This document shows, piece by piece, positions 18,076-26,251 of a stretch of 64,000 nucleotides of DNA. A model generated the notes under the pieces. That model was not told the origin of the DNA, made no database searches, and saw nothing but the letters and a program-made list of their open reading frames with translations. Position 1 is the stretch's first letter, and each line of letters opens with the position of its first letter. Location: positions 124,001-188,000 of the forward strand of contig NZ_FMUJ01000005.1 in NCBI RefSeq assembly GCF_900100965.1, given 5' to 3'. A program made the position numbers and the translations under genes. Origin of the DNA: Variovorax sp. EL159. GTDB taxonomy: Bacteria > Pseudomonadota > Gammaproteobacteria > Burkholderiales > Burkholderiaceae_C.

Positions 18076-19764
18076 ATGGATTCCCTCGTCCGCCTCTTGG
18101 GCGGCCACATCTACACCAGCTCCAGTGGAGCGAGGCTCAAGGCTCCCATCGTGAGAGTCCTTCAGGCTGTCGCCCGCCATCTTGACTGGTCCGACGCGGC
18201 GCGTCAGGACGAAGGCTGCTGGCCTGGGCAGCAGCGCATTGCCGCGGCTTGTGCAATCTCTGATAGGACCGTTCGGCGGGTCATGAGGGAGGCTGCGCGA
18301 CTCAATGTCATCCGTTACCTCGAGGCTGGGGCTGGAGAGACGAACCGCACGTTTTTCAATCCCGGTCTTCTGGAGGCCGCTAGGCGATTCGATTCACTTC
18401 CTTGGGCCGAGCAGCACCGGTTCTATGTGAACCTCTCCGATCTTCCCCCGTGGGGTCAGCCTCTCTTGGTCAAACCAGCTCTCAGAGATTCTGAAATGAC
18501 TGTCGACAAGTCCGAAAACCGCGCTGCTGTGAGAACTGCGGAAGCGAATTTGCCTGCTACGAAGTTCATAGCGGACAGATTCGCTACCAATGTCATAGCG
18601 GACAAAATGGCCGGTGAATCTTTCATAGACACACCCCCCCTTAATGAGAGCCCCTCAACGGGGCGACTCTCGTTCTCGAGAGACGCTCCGTCTCGCGCCG
18701 CAGGCGCCCCCGCCCCCGAAGGGGGCGTCACGCCTGCGCAAGCGGGCGGGGGGGTGTGTTCCAGTTCGTGCGTGAGCAGCAGTTCTTTGAGGGCCTTGCC
18801 CCAAGAGTCTGTTGGCATGAAGAAGGCTCGACGGCTCGCGCCGGACGCTCCCCAAGCGGTTCTGGAGGGGCGGCGATTGGCGAGTTGGATTCGATCGATC
18901 AATCGCGGAGCCGATCATTTGACCCAGTTGGTGTCGCTGCGAATTCACATCGATCATGGCGCATCCGGAGGGCAATTGCATCTCCGGGAAAATAAAGTTG
19001 CAATTTCCAAGGATAAAGCCGGAGGTCTGACGTTAGTCGATTTTGAGAGGGCAATTAAAGAGGTCATTGGGCGCTCAATGAAGCAGGAGCGGCTTCGGAA
19101 AAGAGATGAAGGTAATAAATATATTGGTGAATCTTTTTATGCGGGGCCACTTGATGGTTCAGCAATCATCCTTCTTGATGATTTGAAGACCGAGATTCCC
19201 GTTATCGAAAATTGCCCTTGCGCCGTTCTTGAAACATCCCATGGAAATTATCAGCATCTGTATGCTTGCGATCGAGGGCTGTCGCACGCTGAACGACATG
19301 CTCTTCAGAAGACTTTGAGCGCTAAATACGCAGGGGACGTAGGAGCTACAGGTGGCCAACAGTTGCACCGCTGGCCGGGATCCGTCAATTTGAAGCACGG
19401 GAAATATCGATTCAAAACCCGACTAGTGCAACTAAGTTCGCTTGGAACTCCGATATCAACTAAGGGTTGGCTATTAGAGAGCCAGGTTGGATTGACCGTT
19501 AGAGCTTCGACCGGTGCCATTGGATCAATGGGCAGGTGCGAAGAGCGTGGTCTAGATAACACGCCATCGGGCCTGGATTGCAGGTGTGCGATGAGCTTGT
19601 TGGCTAAGGGGCATCGGCCGGCAGATGTTCATGCCGGACTCGTCGAGTCGGCAGCAGCACGTGGCAAGGTTGACCCAGAAGACTATGCCAGCCGCACCAT
19701 GACAGCTGCGCGCAACTTCCTTGGTAGCGCGCGAGCAACTCACATACAGCGCACTCAGCGGTAG
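18076..19764 (+). CDS. Replication protein: HTH domain plus RepB-type primase domain
   Basis: A 562-residue protein. Residues 35-95 contain CWPGQQRIAAACAISDRTV, a winged helix of the HTH_36 type used by plasmid replication proteins. Residues 270-450 carry IILLDDLK, AVLETSHGNYQHLY and HRWPGSVNLK, the conserved blocks of the RepB-type (archaeo-eukaryotic-like) primase known from IncQ plasmids. Between them (about residues 195-250) is a low-complexity, hairpin-rich linker of very high GC, while the primase half is AT-richer; the gene therefore looks like a fusion of two modules. It supports autonomous replication of element B after excision. Confidence 0.85.
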   Translation: MDSLVRLLGGHIYTSSSGARLKAPIVRVLQAVARHLDWSDAARQDEGCWPGQQRIAAACAISDRTVRRVMREAARLNVIRYLEAGAGETNRTFFNPGLLEAARRFDSLPWAEQHRFYVNLSDLPPWGQPLLVKPALRDSEMTVDKSENRAAVRTAEANLPATKFIADRFATNVIADKMAGESFIDTPPLNESPSTGRLSFSRDAPSRAAGAPAPEGGVTPAQAGGGVCSSSCVSSSSLRALPQESVGMKKARRLAPDAPQAVLEGRRLASWIRSINRGADHLTQLVSLRIHIDHGASGGQLHLRENKVAISKDKAGGLTLVDFERAIKEVIGRSMKQERLRKRDEGNKYIGESFYAGPLDGSAIILLDDLKTEIPVIENCPCAVLETSHGNYQHLYACDRGLSHAERHALQKTLSAKYAGDVGATGGQQLHRWPGSVNLKHGKYRFKTRLVQLSSLGTPISTKGWLLESQVGLTVRASTGAIGSMGRCEERGLDNTPSGLDCRCAMSLLAKGHRPADVHAGLVESAAARGKVDPEDYASRTMTAARNFLGSARATHIQRTQR

Positions 19765-19774
19765 CGGTCGGGGA

Positions 19775-19846
19775 TGCCATGTCGCACGCGTGTCGCACTC
19801 GCATCGCACACGTGTCGTAACCGCTCCAAGTGGCGCTCGCCACGAT
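19775..19846 (+). other. Candidate origin of transfer (oriT)
   Basis: Directly upstream of the mobC-like gene are two imperfect 14-bp direct repeats, TCGCACGCGTGTCG (19782-19795) and TCGCACACGTGTCG (19804-19817), 22 bp apart, then a hairpin GTGGCG-CT-CGCCAC at 19830-19843. In ColE1-type plasmids oriT lies next to mbeC in this way. No nic consensus could be confirmed. Confidence 0.45.
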
Positions 19847-19852
19847 GGGAGC

Positions 19853-20374
19853 ATGTCCCATAGCGAACGAAACCAGCCTACTCAGTCGAACACCGCAAAG
19901 CGGTTTTCGTCTGAGGCTGGTCAAGGGGCCGAGCCCCCTGAAACCCCCAATTCCTCCCGGGCCAGACGCCCGCTTGTAGCCGTCTCTGAGGACGGCGAAT
20001 TTCCGACCCGGATAGGTCTGCGTCTGCCATCTGACGATGCAGATGCTTGGCGCGCAGCTGCTCGCGCTCACGGCATGAATCTGTCCGACTGGCTGCGCTC
20101 CGCCGTGCGCATCGGTGCCGGCGCGGCTGCGCCAATGACCGGCCGGCGCGCGCCAGGCCGTCGTCAGCCCGATCTCTCCAGGCGGCGCTACACGCAGGTC
20201 GATCCCGCTCTTCTTTTTCAGCTCAGTCAGATCGGAAATTCAGTCAATCAAATCGCGCGTCGGCTAAATGGGCAATACGTCGTCGGCCTGCCCGCCGACG
20301 TATTGAGTTCGGCCAATTCCCTCAAACAGATCGAACTAGCGATGCAGGAAATCCTCCAGGCGCATTTGAAATGA
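19853..20374 (+). CDS. mobC: MobC-like relaxosome accessory protein
   Basis: The ATG at 19853 gives 173 residues. After a disordered N-terminus, residues 48-80 (RIGLRLPSDDADAWRAAARAHG, shortened) look like a ribbon-helix-helix DNA-binding unit. Residues 125-140 show LSQIGNSVNQIARRLN, the MobC-family signature. MobC proteins bind oriT and help the relaxase reach the nic site. The stop lies 6 nt before the relaxase start, so the two genes are coupled, matching the mbeC-mbeA order of ColE1. Confidence 0.85.
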   Translation: MSHSERNQPTQSNTAKRFSSEAGQGAEPPETPNSSRARRPLVAVSEDGEFPTRIGLRLPSDDADAWRAAARAHGMNLSDWLRSAVRIGAGAAAPMTGRRAPGRRQPDLSRRRYTQVDPALLFQLSQIGNSVNQIARRLNGQYVVGLPADVLSSANSLKQIELAMQEILQAHLK

Positions 20375-20380
20375 ACCGGC

Positions 20381-23077
20381 GTGTATCTTTCCTTTACTCC
20401 GCATGGCCAGGGCAGTCCGCAAGACGCCATCGACTACATCCTGTCGCCTCTGGATTCCAAACGCATACCACGCGCTGGAATTCGCGTTCTGCGCGGCGAT
20501 CCGCAGATGGTCGCAAACGTTGCGGGATCTCTCGATTTCAAGTGGCGCTACAAGTCGGGGTCTTTGGGTTTCTCGCCAGAAGAGAAACTGAGCGATCAAG
20601 AAATTCAGGAGCTGCTCGACGACTTCGAGCGCGTTGCATTCCCCGGGCTCGGTGCGCATCGGAATTGCTGGACGGCCGTCGAACACCGACGCCCAAATGG
20701 TGGTTTCGATATCCACCTCGTCCATGCCATGGTCGATTTGCAAAGTGGCAAGTCGATGAACATTGCGCCGCCGGGCTGGGCGAAGGTGTGGGATCCATTT
20801 CGCAACTCTTGGAATTTCAGGCTCGGTCTCGCACGCCCAGACGATCCGAGACGCCAAAAGAACGTTCAACCGCTTCAGCACGAAGCCTTTTTTTCGGCGG
20901 CGGAGCTGCGTGCGGGTCTTCCGGGCGATGCACCCTCTGCGCGCGAGCGGATCGGGAAATGGCTGGAGGCCGGCGTACGTGCTGGCGCACTGACCGATCG
21001 CGCGTCCGTCTTGGCTGCATTGGAGAAGGCCGGCGCCATCACGCGCGTGGGGGCGGACTACATCAGCCTGCGGCTACAGCCTGGCGCCAGACCACTGCGG
21101 CTACGCGGAGCCTTGATCGATGACCGGTTCGACGCCGCCCAGTGGCTCGAAGCCGATCGAGAACGATCCGTTCGCGTTCCTGGACATGACCTGGTCATTG
21201 GCTCCAGCGGCAGAGGCGGCGACGTCGACATCGAGCGGGCTCGAGCCGAGCGGCGCAGGCTCGTCCCGCAGCTCGAAGCCGCCGCTGCCCGAAATCGCAA
21301 ACGCTACGGTCCCGATGCTGAACTCGGTCGCATCGGCATCGAGTCCGATGTTGACGGACATAGAGATCGAGCGCCAGGCGAAGGCGCTGGCCCAGTTCGA
21401 CCAGCAGTTCAGTCAGCTCGCAGCGAAGGCGAGGACGCTCGGTTCGTTGCTGGACCAGTCGACGGCCCGGATGGTGACGGACCTCAGGGTGCACGAGCAG
21501 GCACTGCAGGCACAAATCGCGTTGACCCAAGGGCAAACGACGACAGATCTGCAGAAGGCGCGCCAGCGCCTTCGCAGAGCTCTGTACTGGGCCGTTCTCA
21601 CTCCGGCCGTGACGACCTTGGTCGTTTGCGTGTTGGCGATCGCGGCGACATGGGCCTTCGCGCAGTTGCAGGTCGACGAGGTGCGGGCCGCGCAAGCGCG
21701 GCTCGAGCAGTCCCTGCACCCGGCCCAGCAAAGCCCAGCCGCAAGCGGAAGGCGGCGGCCATGAATGCCCCTTCTGTCGTCGATCAATTTCTTTCCCTCG
21801 CGCAGGCGCGTGTTGCGTCGGCTTTCTTCAACCACCACCAGGAGTCCTCCATGAGCATCACCGATCCATCTACAGCTACCACCTCGGCACCTTCTCCAGC
21901 GGTTGCAGCACCTACGCGCCCATCGCTGAAAGACTCGTTGCGATTCAATGCAGCGCCGAAGAAGACTGCCGTCGCGGCCGCAGCCGCCGGCATCGATCTC
22001 GATCGCCCACGGCCCCCTGCAGTCAAGAGTGAAGCTCGCGAGCTCGCTCCGATCGAATTCGGGCCCGGCTGGCTGAGCCGAATCTTGGAGGCGTTCAGGT
22101 CGCTCCTGATGCGCCTGCTCGGCGGCCTGTGGGGACCGTCCTCTATCCCTCCCGGCACCGTGGTGACGGGCGAGGCAGGAGAGCCGGCCCAAGACGGCAG
22201 GGATGCCCTCATCCAGTTGCTCAAGGAAGAGCTCGCGGAGACCCGCGCTGAGCTTGCAAGGCTTCGTGCGGCGGCCAGCGCCGCAGGCTTGGATCTTGAC
22301 CACGCCGATCGCGTCGAGGATGCCGCGGTGAAGGGGTTCGACGCAGCAGACCGGGCTCTTGCGCTCGACAAGGCGCGCGACGCCGCGCGCGCAAAACGCG
22401 ATGGTGCGAAGCTGCTCGACGTTGGCGAAGACCATCTGCGCCGACTGCGTGACGCCAGCTTTGCCCTTGCCGCCGTCGTGCCTGAAGACCAACCGCAAGC
22501 GCTTCAGGCCCTGAACAAGGCGCGCGAAAACGCGGACGATTGGTCTCGCAGCGTGGCGGTTGCTGCGCGCCATGTTCCTGATGAACATCCGCTTCGCCTT
22601 CAGCTCGATGCTCTCGCCGAGGCTCGTGTCATGGCCGATGCCGCAGCCGAGGCAGCGCACGCTTCGGCTGGGCAGGCCGCTTCAGATCAAGAGGCCGCTG
22701 CTCAGGCGGAAGACATCGGGCCAGGCCAAATGCCATCGGTGCTCGACAGGACCGACGCGAAGCGCGCCGCAGAGCTCCGGGCGACGTTTCTGGCGGCGTC
22801 ACGTCGTTTGAAACTCCTCCATGCGCACGAGGTGCACCACGTGCCGCCTCACGAACAAGAGGCTTTCCAAGCTCTGCCTGTGGGCTCCGCGCGCATGCAA
22901 TTTATCAAGGACTACGAAGAGCAAATCAAGCGGGAGAAGGCTTCGCTCGAGGAGGCTATTCAGGATGCGGCGCTCGCACGGAACCAGGCCGCCGCCCAGT
23001 TGTGGCCCGACGACCTGGATGACGCAGATGCCGACGCGGACGATGACACCACTCATGAGCGTCCGGGTCGTGCATGA
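20381..23077 (+). CDS. ColE1/MbeA-type relaxase, with long C-terminal extension
   Basis: GTG at 20381 opens an 898-residue frame. The first 165 residues align well by eye with ColE1 MbeA: FTPHGQGSPQDAIDYIL, GIRVLRGDP, YKSGSLGFSPEE, FERVAFPGL, WTAVEHR, DIHLV, SGKSMNIAPPGW and WNFRLGLARPDDPRR. The MOB-HEN-type active-site region is thus present, although the classical HEN letters are varied. Residues 330-455 are Arg/Gly/Ala-rich and protein-poor where another gene overlaps in a different frame. Residues 461-898 are a long Ala-rich coiled coil that may also be made alone. It nicks oriT and pilots the DNA strand during transfer. Confidence 0.85.
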   Translation: MYLSFTPHGQGSPQDAIDYILSPLDSKRIPRAGIRVLRGDPQMVANVAGSLDFKWRYKSGSLGFSPEEKLSDQEIQELLDDFERVAFPGLGAHRNCWTAVEHRRPNGGFDIHLVHAMVDLQSGKSMNIAPPGWAKVWDPFRNSWNFRLGLARPDDPRRQKNVQPLQHEAFFSAAELRAGLPGDAPSARERIGKWLEAGVRAGALTDRASVLAALEKAGAITRVGADYISLRLQPGARPLRLRGALIDDRFDAAQWLEADRERSVRVPGHDLVIGSSGRGGDVDIERARAERRRLVPQLEAAAARNRKRYGPDAELGRIGIESDVDGHRDRAPGEGAGPVRPAVQSARSEGEDARFVAGPVDGPDGDGPQGARAGTAGTNRVDPRANDDRSAEGAPAPSQSSVLGRSHSGRDDLGRLRVGDRGDMGLRAVAGRRGAGRASAARAVPAPGPAKPSRKRKAAAMNAPSVVDQFLSLAQARVASAFFNHHQESSMSITDPSTATTSAPSPAVAAPTRPSLKDSLRFNAAPKKTAVAAAAAGIDLDRPRPPAVKSEARELAPIEFGPGWLSRILEAFRSLLMRLLGGLWGPSSIPPGTVVTGEAGEPAQDGRDALIQLLKEELAETRAELARLRAAASAAGLDLDHADRVEDAAVKGFDAADRALALDKARDAARAKRDGAKLLDVGEDHLRRLRDASFALAAVVPEDQPQALQALNKARENADDWSRSVAVAARHVPDEHPLRLQLDALAEARVMADAAAEAAHASAGQAASDQEAAAQAEDIGPGQMPSVLDRTDAKRAAELRATFLAASRRLKLLHAHEVHHVPPHEQEAFQALPVGSARMQFIKDYEEQIKREKASLEEAIQDAALARNQAAAQLWPDDLDDADADADDDTTHERPGRA
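21120..21764 (+). CDS. Nested MobB/MbeB-like membrane protein inside the relaxase gene
   Basis: This 214-residue frame lies wholly inside the relaxase gene in another reading frame. The ATG at 21120 has a GGAG about 9 nt upstream. Residues 80-165 form a coiled coil (QFDQQFSQLAAKARTLGSLL), followed by one membrane helix, LTPAVTTLVVCVLAIAATWA, near residues 175-200 and a short charged tail. ColE1 mbeB and RSF1010 mobB are likewise encoded inside the relaxase gene and have a membrane segment that helps the relaxosome reach the transfer channel. In the overlap the relaxase frame is low-complexity, so this frame appears to be the one under selection. Its stop overlaps an in-frame ATG of the relaxase frame (ATGA). 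Confidence 0.7.
   Translation: MTGSTPPSGSKPIENDPFAFLDMTWSLAPAAEAATSTSSGLEPSGAGSSRSSKPPLPEIANATVPMLNSVASASSPMLTDIEIERQAKALAQFDQQFSQLAAKARTLGSLLDQSTARMVTDLRVHEQALQAQIALTQGQTTTDLQKARQRLRRALYWAVLTPAVTTLVVCVLAIAATWAFAQLQVDEVRAAQARLEQSLHPAQQSPAASGRRRP
21761..23077 (+). CDS. Possible separate coiled-coil product in the relaxase frame
   Basis: The ATG at 21761 overlaps the stop of the nested membrane-protein gene as ATGA and has GGAAGG at 21748-21753, so reinitiation here would give a 438-residue protein in the same frame as the relaxase. A second site, AGGAG before ATG 21851, offers another start. The product is Ala/Glu/Arg-rich coiled coil with an acidic tail (DDLDDADADADDD). It may be a separate mobilization protein or just the relaxase C-terminus; the sequence alone cannot settle which. 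Confidence 0.4.
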   Translation: MNAPSVVDQFLSLAQARVASAFFNHHQESSMSITDPSTATTSAPSPAVAAPTRPSLKDSLRFNAAPKKTAVAAAAAGIDLDRPRPPAVKSEARELAPIEFGPGWLSRILEAFRSLLMRLLGGLWGPSSIPPGTVVTGEAGEPAQDGRDALIQLLKEELAETRAELARLRAAASAAGLDLDHADRVEDAAVKGFDAADRALALDKARDAARAKRDGAKLLDVGEDHLRRLRDASFALAAVVPEDQPQALQALNKARENADDWSRSVAVAARHVPDEHPLRLQLDALAEARVMADAAAEAAHASAGQAASDQEAAAQAEDIGPGQMPSVLDRTDAKRAAELRATFLAASRRLKLLHAHEVHHVPPHEQEAFQALPVGSARMQFIKDYEEQIKREKASLEEAIQDAALARNQAAAQLWPDDLDDADADADDDTTHERPGRA

Positions 23078-23847
23078 ACCATCGAGTGGCCACCGATCTC
23101 GAGGAGGTTGAGGCGCTGTCGGTACCGGTCTTCCAGGTGCAGTCCGCACCCCCAGCCTTGGCCGGCTGGGTGACCAGGCTACTCACGCCCGTGGTCGCGG
23201 CGTGCCGGCTCCGCCGCGCGTACCCGATAGAGCTTAGGCCAACCGGATGTTGGGCAGGCTGGGCACTCGCCCCGGAATACGCGCCCGATAGGCGCGTCAG
23301 TGTCAGCAACCTCATGCTCTACCGTTCGCCGCGCGCCCTGGTCACCATCTATTTGCACGAGCTCGCGCACCAAATTGTTGGCGCCGATCACGACCACGAC
23401 GCGCAATTCTTTGCTACGAACTTGATGCTCCTGCTGCGAGCGAGCGACTCGGTCGACGTGGATGTCCTGCCCGCCGGCGGCGCACTGGCTGAGATGGGCC
23501 TATATGACATTCAGGCCCCGCCGGTTGAGCTGCAGCGCGAGCCGGATGCGGGTGTTGGCCGAGCCGTTTCCTGGGCCATCAGCGTGGCGCATGAGTTCGC
23601 GCCGAAGGCGATGACTGCAGAGGACGCGGCTGCAGAAATCTGCGCCCGCTACGCGGCCTGGATCCTCCAGCTTGAAGCAGCCCCGGCCAAAGCGGCGGCT
23701 GCGGCAGCTGCTCGTGCCCAGGCCGCTGCGGCGGCCATCTCGACCGCGCAGCGGCTGCGCCGCGTGCATGCGTGGATGGCCGTGGCTGCGGTCACGGTCC
23801 TGGCCGAAGCGTTCATGCTGCTGAAGTTCGCGTTCGGCGGAGCTTGA
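23074..23847 (+). CDS. SprT-like zinc metalloprotease with C-terminal membrane helix
   Basis: A 257-residue protein whose ATG overlaps the relaxase stop. Around residue 95 it has YLHELAHQIVGADHDHDAQF, an HExxH zinc site with a third ligand a few residues on, as in SprT-like/Spartan-fold proteases. The C-terminal 60 residues are an Ala-rich coil ending in a hydrophobic helix (MAVAAVTVLAEAFMLLKF) that would anchor it in the membrane. SprT-like proteases cut DNA-protein crosslinks in eukaryotes; next to a relaxase, which forms a covalent DNA-protein link, this may be relevant. That link is inference. Confidence 0.8.
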   Translation: MNHRVATDLEEVEALSVPVFQVQSAPPALAGWVTRLLTPVVAACRLRRAYPIELRPTGCWAGWALAPEYAPDRRVSVSNLMLYRSPRALVTIYLHELAHQIVGADHDHDAQFFATNLMLLLRASDSVDVDVLPAGGALAEMGLYDIQAPPVELQREPDAGVGRAVSWAISVAHEFAPKAMTAEDAAAEICARYAAWILQLEAAPAKAAAAAAARAQAAAAAISTAQRLRRVHAWMAVAAVTVLAEAFMLLKFAFGGA

Positions 23848-24655
23848 TCGTGACGCGAGTCGTCAAGTTCGCCGAGCATTCGGACAGACTTGGACGAACT
23901 TTCGGCCAAGCTTCGTGCAAGTCCTCACTTGGCCGAACCTTGTACGAAGGTTCGGCCATCTCTTTTCTCTGCAGTGTTGCCGCGCGCTCGGCGCGCGGCT
24001 CTAGAGGCAGTGTTGTACGAAGGTTGGTCGAAGCTTTGTACAAGGCGCGACTTGGCCGAAGGTTCGTACAAGTTTCGGCTGATTTTGGACGAAGGTTGGG
24101 GCAAGAGTCAGTCGTTGTCGGGCGTCTCGGCTTCGCCGACCGCGCTCTCAGGGCTGCGCCCCCGAGCCCTTCGGTCTCGGCCTTCGGTTCCGATCGCATG
24201 ACGCACGCTGCCTGCGGCAGCAGCTCGCTGCGCTCGACGGCCTCTGGCCGGCCTGTGCCGCTGCGCGGCATGAGGCGCTCGCCGCGCGGCGTCCCGTCTG
24301 GGAATTGTTCTCCGCGGCCTTCACCGTCTACCTCGCGCCTTCGCTATTCCTTCGTCAGTGTGACCGGCGCCGCGCGCTTCGCGCGCTCGATTGCCACCCG
24401 CAAGGGTTCGCTTCGCTCCCGTCCTCGCCCGTTCGCACTCGCTTCGCTCGCTTGCGCATGCGGCCTCCGGGCGGGCCCTTGCGTGCATCAATCGCGCCGG
24501 CCCCACGGACTCCGGGCGAAGGCGAGAGGTAGACGGTGATTGAGACCGCCTGGATCGTTTTCCCAGCCGGGACCGGATTCCCAAGGGGCTCAGCTCAAGG
24601 TTCCGGTGTTTTTTTAAGACCAACGCCGCGTGGCGGCACGAAAGGAAATGACGAG
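23848..24655. repeat. Non-coding repeat region, candidate replication or control region
   Basis: About 800 bp lacking a credible gene. From 23890 to 24105 the word CGAAGGTT and its variants recur (near 23946, 24016, 24057, 24090), often with TTGTAC or TTCGTAC beside it. The strongest unit is an 11-bp perfect inverted repeat, GGCCGAACCTT (23931-23941) and AAGGTTCGGCC (23947-23957). The right part (24130-24535) is very GC-rich with many small GCGC hairpins. Iteron-like spacing is irregular, so this could be an origin, an operator array or a decayed coding repeat. Confidence 0.5.
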
Positions 24656-24907
24656 ATGGCAAAAGCAAACCAACTGGACGCGCTCGCCGAGCGCGCGCTG
24701 GACGCGGTGATGACCAATAAGCCGAGCCTGGCCGCTTGGGCCGAGGACCAGCGTTTGAAGCTGGCCGGCCAGCCGCGCAGCGAAGTCCTCGCGTGGCTCG
24801 TTTTCTCGCTCGATCCTGCCAACCAAATGGCGGTCGAAGAGGCCCTCGAGCTGGACCCTGGTGACCTAGCCGTCGACGGTCCGATCGCCCGGGTGCTGCG
24901 CGCCTGA
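24656..24907 (+). CDS. Small hypothetical plasmid-type protein
   Basis: The ATG at 24656 gives 83 residues; AAAGGAAATGACGAG precedes it. The longer in-frame start at 24536 lies in GC-rich repeats and is less likely. Helical, with a weakly acidic C-terminus. No family recognised. It opens a run of four small genes with good ribosome sites after the mobilization module. Confidence 0.65.
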   Translation: MAKANQLDALAERALDAVMTNKPSLAAWAEDQRLKLAGQPRSEVLAWLVFSLDPANQMAVEEALELDPGDLAVDGPIARVLRA

Positions 24908-24924
24908 TCGCAAAGGAGAGCGAG

Positions 24925-25545
24925 ATGATCACAGCACAGGACTTGGCCGGCAAGTCTCTCTATTCATCGCAAGAGCGGGCAAGGCAGGCAACGAGCATGC
25001 GTCGACTCGCTGGGGGTCTTCGATCAGCTGCGAAATCAAATGAAGCCGCGGAGTTCACATCGTCAGAGCGTGAGGCAGTGAACAAAGCAATCGCCGTGCT
25101 TGACGTGTTCGCAGATGCTTTGGCGAAGGCCTCCACGCTCAGGAAGAAAGCGGAAGATGCAAGGGCGAAGCGTCAGGCTCAAGCCAGGCAAGCCATCGCT
25201 GGCACTTTTGCCGCGCTCTCAACCGTCGAGGACAAGGTGGCACTGATCGCTGTCAGTCGCCCTCATTCGCTCTTGTTCAACCCTGATCGATCGGCGTCGG
25301 ACGCACGGGTGCTCTTGGACTCGAGATACAGCACGCTGAACGATGCCCTTGATGACATCGTGTGGCGCATTGCCGAAGCCTCCGAGCCTGTCGAAACCGC
25401 TGCTGCGCGGGCCTGGGAGCGCTTCCAGGAAGCGGCTCCCGCGCTGCGCATCAAACACGGCTCGTTGATCCAGCAGATCAAGGAAGCGCTCGCAGCCGAC
25501 GCAGCGACGACCTCGAGGGAAAAGCAGGACGCGCAGCGCGCATGA
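24925..25545 (+). CDS. Hypothetical helical protein
   Basis: A 206-residue protein with a strong ribosome site (AAGGAGAGCGAG before the ATG). It is helical and charged, with a central basic coiled coil (ASTLRKKAEDARAKRQAQAR). No signal peptide or membrane segment. Unrecognised. It follows the 83-residue gene by 17 bp and is surely in the same operon. Confidence 0.7.
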   Translation: MITAQDLAGKSLYSSQERARQATSMRRLAGGLRSAAKSNEAAEFTSSEREAVNKAIAVLDVFADALAKASTLRKKAEDARAKRQAQARQAIAGTFAALSTVEDKVALIAVSRPHSLLFNPDRSASDARVLLDSRYSTLNDALDDIVWRIAEASEPVETAAARAWERFQEAAPALRIKHGSLIQQIKEALAADAATTSREKQDAQRA

Positions 25546-25591
25546 GTACAGGCGAGAGCCTAAACATCCACACACAAAAGAGGAGAGAGCA

Positions 25592-25846
25592 ATGAATCAG
25601 CAACAACGCGATAGCGCCAACGAAGCCGCCGGCATGGCACTGGTCGAGCAGCAGTGGGATGAGATCCGCAAGGACCACCCGGATTGGTACGCACGTTATG
25701 ACCAAGTGATGCCCGACACGGCCGCGAGCCGGTCCGAGATGGCGGAGCTCTGGGCGACGGCACCTACACCGTGGGCGGCCGCGCTGATCTACGGGAAGTT
25801 AACGCTGCGCCTGGAGATCTCGGTGCACGCCGGCATGCAGTTTTGA
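25592..25846 (+). CDS. Small hypothetical protein
   Basis: An 84-residue protein with an AGGAGAG site 5 nt before its ATG at 25592. Its composition (WDEIRKDHPDWYARYDQVM) resembles small accessory proteins of mobilizable elements, but no family is recognised. Confidence 0.65.
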   Translation: MNQQQRDSANEAAGMALVEQQWDEIRKDHPDWYARYDQVMPDTAASRSEMAELWATAPTPWAAALIYGKLTLRLEISVHAGMQF

Positions 25847-25865
25847 GTTCACGAGGACCAACACC

Positions 25866-26192
25866 ATGAAACCCCTGGCCCTCGAGGAGCGGGCGGCGCG
25901 TCGGCGAGCATGGCTCGAGCTCCAGGCCCAGCTTGCGCAGCTCGATGCACGCTTGGCTCGGATTGACTGTTCCATCGGCGCGCTGGAGGCCAAGCAGCGC
26001 CAACGACGGCGCGCACAGGCCCAGGCCGCACGAGCAGCCGCGGCAGCACGCCAGCGTGAATATGAGTCTACCCAAGCGACGCGGCAGCAGCGCATGGCGG
26101 GCGGCCTGGCCACGGCCTTCGTGCTCGGCGCGAGAGCCGTTGTGGCCGGGGCCTCGATGCGGCATCCGATGGGTCTGCGGGAGCTCGATTGA
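25866..26192 (+). CDS. Small coiled-coil protein
   Basis: A 108-residue, very Ala/Arg/Gln-rich protein, mostly one amphipathic helix (LELQAQLAQLDARLARID, then EAKQRQRRRAQAQAARAA), with a short hydrophobic stretch (GGLATAFVLGARAVVAG) near the end. It might be a membrane-associated coiled coil like the entry-exclusion-type MbeD of ColE1, but that is a guess from shape. It ends the small-gene operon. Confidence 0.55.
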   Translation: MKPLALEERAARRRAWLELQAQLAQLDARLARIDCSIGALEAKQRQRRRAQAQAARAAAAARQREYESTQATRQQRMAGGLATAFVLGARAVVAGASMRHPMGLRELD

Positions 26193-26251
26193 GCTCTCGT
26201 CCCAACAAATTTCAACAACCATTTTTTCAGTTCCCGACTTTTCAATTCATC

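Noticed and set aside
21413..22660. Minus-strand open frame of about 415 codons
   Set aside because: Antisense to the relaxase C-terminal coiled coil; the product is Arg/Gly/Cys-rich shadow sequence.
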